Assembly (NCBI GenBank): GCA_945871415.1
Contig: CAMBWG010000008.1
Span: 1-16,228 of the forward strand
Direction: 5' to 3'
Origin: an uncultured Desulfovibrio sp.
GTDB lineage: Bacteria > Desulfobacterota > Desulfovibrionia > Desulfovibrionales > Desulfovibrionaceae
DNA: 16,228 nucleotides
Positions within the stretch are counted from its first letter, which is position 1. Every line of letters begins with the position of its first letter. The notes beneath the pieces were generated by a model. The model did no database searches and was not told where the DNA came from. It saw only the letters and a program-made list of their open reading frames with translations. Made by a program: the position numbers and the translations under genes. Positions 6,661 to 13,585 of this stretch are shown piece by piece.

Positions 6661-6851
6661 TCTCCGAGCCTGCCGGGACGCCGTCGGGGCGTCAGAAAAA
6701 GGTTGTGTCAGGGGATTGCCGGACGCGGCGCTGACCTACGGAGGTGACGCATTTTTCGCCTGCCGCCGGACGGACAGCAGGCGAAAAAAGACGTGTTCTC
6801 GTTGCTGTGCCGGGGGGGCGGACCCCGGCCGGAAACGGGAAACCGTGTGCC
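6661..6851. other. Hairpin-rich gap between cheY and fliL
   Basis: No gene is supported here. It holds a perfect 12-bp inverted repeat, TTTTTCGCCTGC (6752-6763) with GCAGGCGAAAAA (6777-6788). Its T-run is on the 5' side on both strands, so it is not a standard intrinsic terminator. On the minus strand a GC stem (GCCGGGG with CCCCGGC, near 6809-6833) comes first, and GACGCC with GGCGTC at 6674-6691 is nearest to fliL. They could process, stabilise or partly block the transcript between cheY and fliL. No promoter was recognised. Confidence 0.5.
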
Positions 6852-7232
6852 TTAAGCGAAAATCTTGTCGATTTTCTGCTTCATGGTATCGGCGGTAAAG
6901 GGCTTTACAATGTAGTTGGACACCTTGGCCTGCACGGCTTCGATGATGTTTTCCTGCTGGGCCTCTGCCGTTACCATCAGGAAGGGAATGTCGGCAAACT
7001 GTTCGCTGGCGCGCACTTTCCGCAGGAGCTCGATGCCGGTCATGTTGGGCATATTCCAGTCGGAGACGATGAAATCGATCTTGTCGCGATTGAGAATGTC
7101 CCAGGCAGTGGTGCCGTCGTCGGCTTCGACCACATTGTTGAGATCAAGCTGGCGCAGGATGTTGCGCACAATGCGTCTCATGGTGGAAAAATCGTCCACG
7201 ACGAGGATGCGCATATTCGGATCGTAAGGCAT
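6852..7232 (-). CDS. cheY: Chemotaxis response regulator CheY
   Basis: A single receiver domain of 126 residues with no output domain. The acid pocket is D13 and D14 (ILVVDDFSTMRR), the phospho-acceptor is D58 (FIVSDWNMPNMTG), the switch residues are T88 (MVTAE) and Y107, and the conserved lysine is K110 (VKPF). All are offset by one from E. coli CheY. The phosphorylated form binds the FliM/FliN switch to change rotation. AGGAGGG precedes the ATG at 7232, one of the best ribosome sites in the window. Its place between fliA and fliL points to a motor-dedicated CheY rather than a general two-component regulator. Confidence 0.92.
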   Translation of the reverse strand: MPYDPNMRILVVDDFSTMRRIVRNILRQLDLNNVVEADDGTTAWDILNRDKIDFIVSDWNMPNMTGIELLRKVRASEQFADIPFLMVTAEAQQENIIEAVQAKVSNYIVKPFTADTMKQKIDKIFA

Positions 7233-7266
7233 GTTTCCCTCCTGAGTTCGTGACGGCTGCCGTGAC

Positions 7267-8055
7267 TTATGCGTGCGCTGCGGCGTCGTCTCCGTATAGT
7301 CTGATGAATTCCTTGCGAAGACGCCGGAGCGCCTGGGAGTGCAGCTGGGAAACGCGTCCTTCGGTGATGCCCATGATTTCGGCGGTCTCCCGCATATTTA
7401 GCTCATCAGCATAATAAAGGGAGAGTACCAGCTTTTCCCGAGGTGTCAATCGGTCTATCAGCGGCGCTATCCGCTCCACCAGTTCGCGTTGCGCCGTGCC
7501 GCCATAGGGTTCGTCGCCGGATGTGGCCGTTTCGGACGAGAGCGTGTCCTGAATGGCGTCCAGCGAAAGCCAGAGCTGATTTTGCAGGGCTTCGAGCCCC
7601 TGACGGATATCGCGCAGATCCAGGCCGGTAGCCGCCTGCAAATCCTCTTCCGTTGCCTGACGCCCCTGCTCGTGTTCAATTCTGCGCATGGCTTCGTCCA
7701 GCAGCCGGATACGCTGACGCAGCGAACGGGGCAGCCAGTCCAGACGGCGCAGTTCGTCGAGCATGGCCCCGCGGATGCGGTTTTCGGCGTACGTCTCAAA
7801 GCGGATGCCGAGCTGAGGGCGGAATTTGCCCAGAGCCTCCATGAGTCCCAGCGTCCCGGAGCTTATCATCTCGCCCAGCTCCACGTTGCGCGGCAGCTTG
7901 GATTTCAGGCGCAGAGCAAGAAAGCGGATTTTGGGCGCATAGTGACGCACCACCGCTTCCTGTTCACTCGGGGAAAAGTCTTCCCATGGCCGGGCGCCCG
8001 TTTCGAGGTCTTCCCACGGGCCCGCTGCCTGCGCGTATGCTGTGGCGTTTTTCAT
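7267..8055 (-). CDS. fliA: Flagellar sigma factor FliA (sigma-28)
   Basis: A 262-residue sigma-70-family factor of group 3. Region 2 spans about 32-105, with LGEMISSGTLGLMEALGKF and RFETYAENRIRGAMLDELR. The FliA hallmark DWLPRSLRQR follows at 106-115, region 3 runs to about 165 and region 4 from 185, with the helix-turn-helix MRETAEIMGITEGRVSQLHS. It directs RNA polymerase to late flagellar and chemotaxis genes. The N-terminus carries a duplicated PWED motif (13-16 and 23-26). The ATG at 8055 has no Shine-Dalgarno in the 20 nt before it. An 18-codon mini-frame (8052-8108) ends on it as ATGA, so translation may be coupled from upstream. It lies 60 nt after flhG and 34 nt before cheY. Confidence 0.92.
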   Translation of the reverse strand: MKNATAYAQAAGPWEDLETGARPWEDFSPSEQEAVVRHYAPKIRFLALRLKSKLPRNVELGEMISSGTLGLMEALGKFRPQLGIRFETYAENRIRGAMLDELRRLDWLPRSLRQRIRLLDEAMRRIEHEQGRQATEEDLQAATGLDLRDIRQGLEALQNQLWLSLDAIQDTLSSETATSGDEPYGGTAQRELVERIAPLIDRLTPREKLVLSLYYADELNMRETAEIMGITEGRVSQLHSQALRRLRKEFIRLYGDDAAAHA

Positions 8056-8115
8056 AGGAAATGGACGGAGCAGGAACCCATACGACCGGCGTATGTGCCT
8101 TCCGCCATGCCCGCG

Positions 8116-8928
8116 TTAGCGGAACAGCAGCTTTTTCCAGAAGAATTTGATATTACCGTCCAGCTCGTGCGGCGGCTCCCAGGTAGTGATGGTCGCAGCC
8201 ATGTCCGCCACGGCCCGCGCGGCGGACGAATCGGGCGCAAAGGCGCAGAAGGGCTTCTGCTGCACCACGCTGGCGCGCACGCCGGGATCGCGCGGCACGA
8301 AACCGAGGAAGTCCAGCGACACGCCGTCAAGGAAATGATCGCAGGCCTGATAAAGGCGCTTGAACATTTCCTTTGCCGTGGCGGCATCCTTGGCCATGTT
8401 GACGCAGACTTTGAAATGTTCCACGCCGTGCGCCATCTTGAGCACTTTGATCAGCGCATAGGCGTCCGTCAGGGATGTGGGTTCGGGCGTAAGCACCACA
8501 AGACGCTGCTGCGCCGCCAGATTGAAATACAGGACGTTTTCGTTGATGCCCGCGCCGGTATCCACAATCAGACAGTCAATGCTGCCTTCCAGATCGTCCA
8601 TGGCTTCCAGAAGCTCCAGCTTCTGTCCGGTGGAAAGAGTCAGCATCTCGCTCATGCCGGAACTGGCGGGCAGAATGGAAAAGCCGTACGGCGTGGGGAA
8701 AAGAATATCCCTGATTCCGGCCCCTTCATGGAACAGATGAAAAAGATTCCGCGGCGGCGTCAGGCCCAGCAGCACATCCACATTGGCCAGACCGAGATCC
8801 GCGTCAACAAGGACGACACGTTTGCCCTTTTTGGCAAGCTCCAGCGCCAGATTGACGGACAGGTTGGTTTTGCCGACGCCGCCCTTGCCGGAAGTGACGG
8901 AAAAAACCAGAGGAAAGGTATCGCTCAT
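8116..8928 (-). CDS. flhG: Flagellar number regulator FlhG (MinD-like ATPase)
   Basis: A 270-residue MinD/ParA-type ATPase. The deviant Walker A, SGKGGVGKTN, is at residues 13-22, followed by VLVDADLGLANVDVLLGL and the Walker B-like LIVDTGAGI. With FlhF it limits the number and site of flagella; FlhG stimulates FlhF GTP hydrolysis. I start at the ATG at 8928 (MSDTFPLVFSVTSGKGG), with GGAG 8 nt upstream; the longer frame to 9141 is an overlap with flhF. With this start there is no N-terminal DQAxxLR motif, the segment that activates FlhF in Bacillus. It lies 53 nt after flhF, as expected for the pair. Confidence 0.9.
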   Translation of the reverse strand: MSDTFPLVFSVTSGKGGVGKTNLSVNLALELAKKGKRVVLVDADLGLANVDVLLGLTPPRNLFHLFHEGAGIRDILFPTPYGFSILPASSGMSEMLTLSTGQKLELLEAMDDLEGSIDCLIVDTGAGINENVLYFNLAAQQRLVVLTPEPTSLTDAYALIKVLKMAHGVEHFKVCVNMAKDAATAKEMFKRLYQACDHFLDGVSLDFLGFVPRDPGVRASVVQQKPFCAFAPDSSAARAVADMAATITTWEPPHELDGNIKFFWKKLLFR

Positions 8929-8981
8929 GCCGGGTGCTCCATGCAGCTGATCAGAAAAAGAACGGCACTGTCGTTTACGGG

Positions 8982-10058
8982 CTAGTCGCCGGAGTGAATG
9001 GGCAGCTGTCGCTTGAAGATGAGCCGCCACACCAGAGGTTCCGTCGCCGGGCTGAGGCTCTGCTTCAGTTCCGGACCATAGGAAATGGCGGAAATGGGCA
9101 GCCTCGCCTCGTGGGCCACATTGACGAGCGCGCCGTAGCACACGGCCTCATCCAGCTTCGTCCAGATAAGGCTGGTGTCGCCGTCCGAGGCATAGCGGTG
9201 CAGCAGGGCCTGCATCTGTACGCCGTCATAAAAGGGGCACATAACAAGATGCGTCGCGTGGGGCTGTTCGTCAATGCCCATTTCATGCTGCCACTGGGCA
9301 AGGTTCATTTCCGGCGTCATGCCGGGCGTGTCGATGAAGACGGCGTCGGCCTCGGCCGTCAGGGCAAGCGCCTTGCGCATGCTCTCGGCGTCGGCGGCTT
9401 CAAGGTAACCGAAATCCGACAGCTCGGCCCAGTGGCGCAGAGTCAGACGGCCGTTGCCGCGCAGACAGTCCGTATTGATGAAGGCTATCTGCATTTCCGG
9501 CTTTTCCTTGCGCAAATGCAGGGCGCAGCGGAGCGCGGCCGTGGTCTTGCCGTTGCCGTAGGGGCCGGCAAAGAGGTGGATGCGCTGCGGCCAGGCCGCG
9601 CCGCCCCAGGAACGGATGGGCACGATACCGGCCAGACTTTCCAGTACCGAAGCGCCGGGGCGGGCCGCCAGCATATTGTAAAGAGCGATGGAGACGCCGT
9701 CGGATACGCCCTCCCGCTGCAGATATTCCAGCGCCACACGCTGACGGGGCGTCAGGCGATCCATGCGGATGGCGGGCTTCATCAGCATGAAAAGCTGTTC
9801 CTTGACGCGAACCCAGTCCTTGTGCCATTCGCTCCAGCCCGCACCGGACGAGGGCGCGGGGGCCACGCCTTCAGCCGGCGCGGAAGCGCCGGCGCCGGCC
9901 TGGGCCGGGCGTTCGACACCCGCCATGATTTCGTGGCACAGCTCGCCGTTTTTGCGATAGGTGCGATTGGAGAGGATCACCGCGTCGGCGCCCAGCTCCG
10001 CCTTGATTTGCGCGAGCACTTCCTGTGAACTGGCGCCTGAAAATGTCTTGACCTGCAT
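8982..10058 (-). CDS. flhF: Flagellar biosynthesis GTPase FlhF
   Basis: A 358-residue SRP-family GTPase. The N-terminal B domain begins MQVKTFSGASSQEVLAQIKA, typical of FlhF; an Ala/Pro linker (about 50-73) and a helical N domain follow, then the G domain from about 158. The P-loop is GPYGNGKTT (165-173), the G3 element is DTPG (243-246) and the G4 element is TKLDE (300-304). FlhF recruits early flagellar parts to the pole. The P-loop, the NTDCLRGNG region and the end (GPELKQSLSPATEP) depart from the usual GPTGVGKTT, DTYRIGA and VPDDL forms, so it is a diverged member. AAGGAAG lies before the ATG at 10058. A sigma-54-like promoter is 98 bp upstream; flhA, often next to flhF, is not here. Confidence 0.9.
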   Translation of the reverse strand: MQVKTFSGASSQEVLAQIKAELGADAVILSNRTYRKNGELCHEIMAGVERPAQAGAGASAPAEGVAPAPSSGAGWSEWHKDWVRVKEQLFMLMKPAIRMDRLTPRQRVALEYLQREGVSDGVSIALYNMLAARPGASVLESLAGIVPIRSWGGAAWPQRIHLFAGPYGNGKTTAALRCALHLRKEKPEMQIAFINTDCLRGNGRLTLRHWAELSDFGYLEAADAESMRKALALTAEADAVFIDTPGMTPEMNLAQWQHEMGIDEQPHATHLVMCPFYDGVQMQALLHRYASDGDTSLIWTKLDEAVCYGALVNVAHEARLPISAISYGPELKQSLSPATEPLVWRLIFKRQLPIHSGD

Positions 10059-10155
10059 CGTCTGCTTCCTTGAACTGCGAATCTGTCGGGCGCCTTGTCC
10101 GGCGCGGCCGCCTGCGCGTCAATTATTCGTAACGGCCATCATCGACCATAACAAA

Positions 10156-10171
10156 TGCAAGATGCAGGCCA
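10156..10171 (-). promoter_or_regulatory. Sigma-54-type promoter for the flhF operon
   Basis: On the minus strand TGGCCT-GCATC-TTGCA matches the -24/-12 consensus TGGCAC-N5-TTGCA, with GG and GC at the exact spacing and a perfect -12 element. Transcription would start near 10144, about 85 nt before the flhF ATG. Early and middle flagellar genes of many polar flagellates use RpoN with an FlrC or FlgR-type activator, which fits the gene content. Confidence 0.65.
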
Positions 10172-10513
10172 GAACGGAAGAACCGCCGGACACCAGGGTT
10201 GCGCATTCCGTTGGGGGACACAAGGCGCGTTATCCTACGGCGAAGCCGTTTTTTTTGCAAATCCCGGTGTACGGGCGTGCGACAGCGGCAGAGAAGGCGC
10301 GGCAGGCGGTATGGGGCAGGGAACGTCAGGCAAAAGGCAAGCGGCATGTCGCTGGAGAACAACATGCCGCTGACTGCGGAGCGAATCCGCTGAAGGGTAT
10401 TTTCCACATTGGATTTTCCGATCCCGACCCCATGCCGGGATCGGAAAATCTGTGGGGAGGGGAAATTCAGGGTGCGCGGCGCCGTCGGGCCCTCGCGGGG
10501 GTTCTCGCCGTGA
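10172..10513. other. Intergenic region with inverted repeats, no gene recognised
   Basis: About 340 bp between the TPR-gene terminator and the flhF promoter. It contains a perfect 15-bp inverted repeat (10412-10426 and 10436-10450, GATTTTCCGATCCCG and complement, 9-nt loop), a 10-bp one (10340-10349 and 10362-10371, AGCGGCATGT and complement), and a short plus-strand stem followed by eight T (10237-10256). A 136-codon minus frame across it is Arg/Pro/Leu rich and not convincing. The structures could belong to a small RNA or a long leader, but no known RNA family is recognised. Confidence 0.45.
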
Positions 10514-10546
10514 CGAAAACCGGGGACGCCCACTCCCGCGTCCCGG
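10514..10546 (-). terminator. Probable intrinsic terminator of the TPR gene
   Basis: On the minus strand CCGGGACGC (10538-10546) pairs with GCGTCCCCGG (10520-10529) with one bulge and is followed by TTTTCG. It lies about 15 nt after the TPR stop codon. The T-run is short, so efficiency may be moderate. Confidence 0.55.
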
Positions 10547-10560
10547 AATATGTAACGGGC

Positions 10561-11124
10561 CTAGGCAGCCACGGTATTGAGCATTTCCTTGGCGCCGGCA
10601 TTTTCGGGGTTGGAGCCCAGCACGATTTCGAGGTGACGGCGGGCTTCGTCGTTGCGACCCAGATACATGAGGCAGCCGGCCAGAGCCACGCGCACGGCCT
10701 CGGCCTGTTCGCTGCTTTCAAGGGCGGCTTCCAGGTAGGGCACGATTTCTTCCACGCGCTGGAGCTGATAGCCCACGCGCACAAGGCAGTTGAGGGCGAC
10801 AATATTGTCGGGAAGCTTCTTCAGGGTCTCGGCGAAGCTGGCAAAGGCTTCTTCGTTGTGGCCGAGCTGCATGTAGACAAGACCGATACCGCAATGAGCC
10901 TTGCCGTTGTTTTCCACCGAAAGGGCCTTCTTGTAGAGCGTCAGGGCATTGTCATACTCGCCGTGCTGGATGGCGATGGTGGCCAGACCCATGTAAGGGG
11001 CGGCGCCGCAGTTGGGAGCGGTCGCGGCCTTGCGGTAGTAGTCGGCGGCCTTGTCGTAGTCGCCCATGAACAGATAGCATTCGCCCAGTTCGTTGTTGAT
11101 TTCGTAATCGAGCTTGTTTTCCAT
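10561..11124 (-). CDS. Tetratricopeptide (TPR) repeat protein
   Basis: A 187-residue protein made almost wholly of TPR-like helix pairs, with units starting near residues 8, 42, 76, 109 and 142. Typical positions are visible: NELGECYLFMGDYDKAADYY, GLATIAIQHGEYDNALTLYKKAL, GIGLVYMQLGHNEEAFASF and CLMYLGRNDEARRHLEIVL. There is no signal peptide or membrane helix, so it is a cytoplasmic scaffold. I use the ATG at 11124, preceded by GGAGG 7 nt upstream; the longer frame to 11313 crosses the promoter. A sigma-54-like promoter about 50 bp upstream suggests co-regulation with the flagellar operon it precedes. Partners cannot be inferred from sequence. Confidence 0.85.
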   Translation of the reverse strand: MENKLDYEINNELGECYLFMGDYDKAADYYRKAATAPNCGAAPYMGLATIAIQHGEYDNALTLYKKALSVENNGKAHCGIGLVYMQLGHNEEAFASFAETLKKLPDNIVALNCLVRVGYQLQRVEEIVPYLEAALESSEQAEAVRVALAGCLMYLGRNDEARRHLEIVLGSNPENAGAKEMLNTVAA

Positions 11125-11175
11125 GGTTTTCCTCCCCAGAGGCTTATGCGGCTGTACCGCGTTTGCCTCTCCTCT

Positions 11176-11191
11176 TGCATCTCGTATGCCA
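11176..11191 (-). promoter_or_regulatory. Sigma-54-type promoter for the TPR gene
   Basis: On the minus strand TGGCAT-ACGAG-ATGCA fits TGGCAC-N5-TTGCA with two mismatches and the exact GG-to-GC spacing. The predicted start near 11165 gives a leader of about 40 nt ending at the GGAGG/ATG of the gene. The AT-rich stretch just upstream (11208-11240) could hold an activator site or a sigma-70 promoter instead. Confidence 0.58.
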
Positions 11192-11292
11192 AGTAGTGTT
11201 GAAAATGTAAAAATATTAAATATCAATATGTTATGTTTTGTGTCTGGAAACGGTGCGGCAGTTTTGTCCCTTTTTTGCCCGGCGCCGGGCAT

Positions 11293-11327
11293 AAAAAAAG
11301 GCCCCGGCCGCAAAAGCGACGGGGCCT
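11293..11327 (-). terminator. Intrinsic terminator of cmk
   Basis: On the minus strand AGGCCCCG (11320-11327) pairs with CGGGGCCT (11299-11306), with a smaller hairpin inside the loop, and is followed by a run of seven T. It lies about 40 nt after the cmk stop, so it separates cmk from the TPR gene promoter. Confidence 0.85.
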
Positions 11328-11366
11328 CTGGGAGCGGTATGGGCAGAATTTGCCGTGCCGGGGGGA

Positions 11367-12068
11367 TCAGGAGCGGGAGAGCCCTCCTTTATCCCGGATA
11401 TGCTGCAGGATGCGCTCCTGCACGGCGGCAATATCGAGGTATGATGTGTCCACGATGACGGCATCGTCCGCCGGGCGCAGCGGGGCTATGGCCCGATTGC
11501 GATCCTGGGCGTCCCTTTGACGGATTTGTTCCGCAAGCTCGTTGATGTCCGCCTCCTGTCCGCGCTGCCGCAGCTCAAGCAGGCGACGCTGCGCCCGTAC
11601 TTCCGGAGCCGCGTCAAGAAAGAACTTGTGGCGTGCCTGCGGAAAAACCACGGTTCCCATGTCGCGTCCTTCGGCGACCAGCGGCCCGGCTGTGGCCAGC
11701 GACCGCTGGGCTTCCAGCAGTATCTCGCGGATGACCGGCACGGCCGCAATGCGCGACGCCAGCATGCCCACTTCTTCCGTGCGGATTTCCTCGCCGACAG
11801 GATCGCCGTTGCAGCGCAGGCGGGTCCGGCTCCCCTGTCCTTCCAGGCTGAAAACCCACTGACGGCCGGCCTCCAGCAGGTCGGCGGCGGAGCGTTGTTC
11901 CGCGCCGGGGCCGAGACGCAGGGCCAGCGTGCGGAACATGGCCCCGGTATCCATATAAAAGATGCCGAGAGCTTCGGCCACATTGCGGGCAAGCGTGGTC
12001 TTGCCGACACCGGCAGGGCCGTCAAGGGTGACGATCGCTGCCAGGGAACCTTTTTCATCCAGAGGCAT
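11367..12068 (-). CDS. cmk: Cytidylate kinase
   Basis: A 233-residue P-loop nucleoside monophosphate kinase that phosphorylates CMP and dCMP. It shows the P-loop DGPAGVGKTT (16-25), the substrate-site motif MDTGAMFRTLAL (39-50), VAEGRDMGTVVFP and KFFLDAAPEVRAQRR in the middle, and the LID-type stretch IRQRDAQDRNRAIAPLRPADDA with the closing VIVDTS. Its length is close to the family norm of about 225. AGGA lies about 7 nt before the ATG at 12068. It has its own terminator, and the 300-bp gap to hisC holds a repeat copy, so it is probably transcribed alone or from a promoter in that gap. Confidence 0.93.
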   Translation of the reverse strand: MPLDEKGSLAAIVTLDGPAGVGKTTLARNVAEALGIFYMDTGAMFRTLALRLGPGAEQRSAADLLEAGRQWVFSLEGQGSRTRLRCNGDPVGEEIRTEEVGMLASRIAAVPVIREILLEAQRSLATAGPLVAEGRDMGTVVFPQARHKFFLDAAPEVRAQRRLLELRQRGQEADINELAEQIRQRDAQDRNRAIAPLRPADDAVIVDTSYLDIAAVQERILQHIRDKGGLSRS

Positions 12069-12150
12069 GAAGAATCCTTTTTGAACGTGTGGAATACTGC
12101 GCCAGTTTCTTCAGGGTGTGTTTTCCCGAGGGCTCCCCGGAAAACTCCTC

Positions 12151-12230
12151 AGAGTATTTTCAGTTTGAAACGCTGGGCGTTTCAAAACTCCCGCCCTGTC
12201 GTTTCACCTTTTTCAAAGTTGAAACGCTCC
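12151..12230 (-). repeat. Shortened copy D of the intergenic repeat
   Basis: This copy is 80 bp, in reverse orientation. It keeps both ends: on the minus strand GGAGCGTTTCAACTTTGAAA at the start and GCGTTTCAAACTGAAAATAC at the end. It lacks the GC-rich stem and the A-run/T-run stem. The right hairpin is strong: TTTGAAACGC (12164-12173), TGG, GCGTTTCAAA (12177-12186). The rest of the cmk-hisC gap (12231-12300) is AT-rich with no recognised gene and a small GGAAAC/GTTTCC hairpin near 12283-12296. Confidence 0.82.
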
Positions 12231-12300
12231 AAGGGTCGCTAACTCAAATTTACAATTTTTTCAAATAAATAGAAATGTCGGAAACTCCTGTTTCCTCTGA

Positions 12301-12337
12301 AAAAGCGCGCTGGGGAAGGGATGGGGGTCCCTTCCCC
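12301..12337 (-). terminator. Intrinsic terminator of hisC
   Basis: On the minus strand GGGGAAGGGA (12328-12337) pairs with TCCCTTCCCC (12312-12321) around a six-base loop, followed by AGCGCGCTTTTTC. The T-run starts seven bases after the stem, which is unusual, but the same tail recurs at the left window edge, suggesting a reused terminator module. It lies about 35 nt after the hisC stop. Confidence 0.6.
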
Positions 12338-12370
12338 CCAAAAACAACTTACGAATAGTGTCAACAGACC

Positions 12371-13534
12371 TTAGAAGACGTCGGCCCGGTGTTCGTTCGT
12401 ATCCAGCTCGCGCAGCACATCCTCCAGCGCGGCGAGGAAGGCGTCGTTTTCTTCCTTTGTGCCGATGCTGATACGCAGATGATCCGGCAGCTGATAGCTG
12501 CCGAGCGGGCGGATGATGAAACCGCGCCTGAGCAGGGCTTCAAAGCAGGCTTTGGCGTCGGGTCCGTCGTCGTCGGGGCGGCAAAGGAGGAAGTTGGCAT
12601 GGCTGGGCCAGACGGAAAAGCCGAGATCGCGCAGGCGTTCCGTCAGGCGGCGGCGTTCCGTGCGGACAAGGGTCAGCGTGGCGTCGCGAAAGGCAGTGTC
12701 GCGCAGGGCCGCCAGCGCGGCCTCCTCGGCCAGAACATTGACGGAGAAGGGCAGGCGTGCGCGCCAGTAATACTGGGCCAGCTCCTCGGGAAGCACGGCA
12801 TAGCCGATACGCAGTCCGGCCAGTCCGTAACTTTTGGAGAAGGTGCGGCAGACGAGAGCGTTAGCGGGCAGCTCGCCGTTTGCCAGGAGGGAGAAGCAAC
12901 GTTCGCCGTCGGCATCATCTCCGGCAAAATCCATATAGGCTTCGTCAATGACCAGCAGGGCCTGCGGGGCTCTGGCGGCAAGCCGGGCCGCCAGGGCGGC
13001 CACGTCGGCACGCGGCGGACAATAGCCGGAGGGATTGTCCGGCGTGGTGACGAAGACGAGACGCGTCCTGTCGGTGACAAGGTTCAGCAGGGCGTTGAAA
13101 TCGAAGCTGAAGTCGCCGTTGAGCGGCTGTCTGCGGACTTCGACGCCGCAGATGCTGCTCTGAATGGGATAAATGCTGAAACAGGGGCGGAAGCAGACGA
13201 TATTGTCGCGTCCCGGTTCGGCCAGCATGCGGATCAGCATGTCGAGGATTTCGTCGGAGCCGTTGCCGATGGCGATACGCCGCACATCGACACGGTGCAG
13301 CTCCGCCAGCGCGGCCGCAAGGCGTGGATTGCCGGACTGAGGATAGCGGAAGGCTCCCGCGGCGCAGCGGCGGATGGCCTCCATTGCCAGCGGCGGCGTG
13401 CCGAGGGGGTTTTCATTGCTGGCCAGCTTGACGACGTTTTCCAGCTGGTAACGCTGCCGGATTTCTTCAATGGACATGCCCGGCACATAGGGACTGAGGG
13501 CGGCAATTTCCGGGCGGACAGAAAAAGAAGGCAT
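12371..13534 (-). CDS. hisC: Histidinol-phosphate aminotransferase
   Basis: A 387-residue fold-type I PLP enzyme that makes histidinol phosphate from imidazole-acetol phosphate and glutamate. Motifs: LASNENPLG (38-45) near the N-terminus, GNGSDEILDML (90-100), TPDNPSG (164-170), the PLP-contacting DEAYMDF (197-203) and the Schiff-base lysine K234 in TFSKSYGLAGLRIGY. The C-terminal RISIGTKEEN is typical of HisC. Close relatives act on aromatic amino acids or cobalamin precursors, so activity is assigned by similarity. The ATG at 13534 has only a weak GAGA site, and the T-run of a strong terminator ends about 11 nt before it. No other his gene is present. Confidence 0.9.
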   Translation of the reverse strand: MPSFSVRPEIAALSPYVPGMSIEEIRQRYQLENVVKLASNENPLGTPPLAMEAIRRCAAGAFRYPQSGNPRLAAALAELHRVDVRRIAIGNGSDEILDMLIRMLAEPGRDNIVCFRPCFSIYPIQSSICGVEVRRQPLNGDFSFDFNALLNLVTDRTRLVFVTTPDNPSGYCPPRADVAALAARLAARAPQALLVIDEAYMDFAGDDADGERCFSLLANGELPANALVCRTFSKSYGLAGLRIGYAVLPEELAQYYWRARLPFSVNVLAEEAALAALRDTAFRDATLTLVRTERRRLTERLRDLGFSVWPSHANFLLCRPDDDGPDAKACFEALLRRGFIIRPLGSYQLPDHLRISIGTKEENDAFLAALEDVLRELDTNEHRADVF

Positions 13535-13545
13535 AGATATCTCTC

Positions 13546-13585
13546 AAAAAAGGCCGCCTCCCCCGAACAGGTCCGGGGAGGCGGC
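13546..13585 (-). terminator. Strong intrinsic terminator between uspA and hisC
   Basis: On the minus strand GCCGCCTCCCC (13575-13585) pairs with GGGGAGGCGGC (13553-13563), a perfect 11-bp stem followed by CTTTTTT. It would end the uspA transcript. It lies almost on top of the hisC start, leaving no room for a downstream promoter. A small hairpin, CGGAGT-GAAG-ACTCCG, lies just before it on the same strand. It may therefore be a conditional terminator for hisC. Confidence 0.85.

Noticed and set aside
6752..6788. Hairpin between cheY and fliL as an intrinsic terminator
   Set aside because: The T-run is 5' of the stem on both strands, which is the wrong polarity for an intrinsic terminator.
7489..8985. 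498-codon plus-strand open frame
   Set aside because: It lies wholly antisense to fliA and flhG, whose protein motifs are clear; it is a shadow frame of GC-rich genes with no recognisable domain.
10237..10256. Short stem plus eight T on the plus strand
   Set aside because: The stem is only five base pairs and no plus-strand gene precedes it; kept only as part of the intergenic description.
10123..10533. 136-codon minus-strand open frame upstream of flhF
   Set aside because: It is rich in Arg, Pro and Leu, runs through several perfect inverted repeats and the sigma-54-like site, and has no good start.
9961..11196. 411-codon plus-strand open frame
   Set aside because: It is antisense to the TPR gene and the flhF start, crosses two promoters and a terminator, and shows no protein-like motif.
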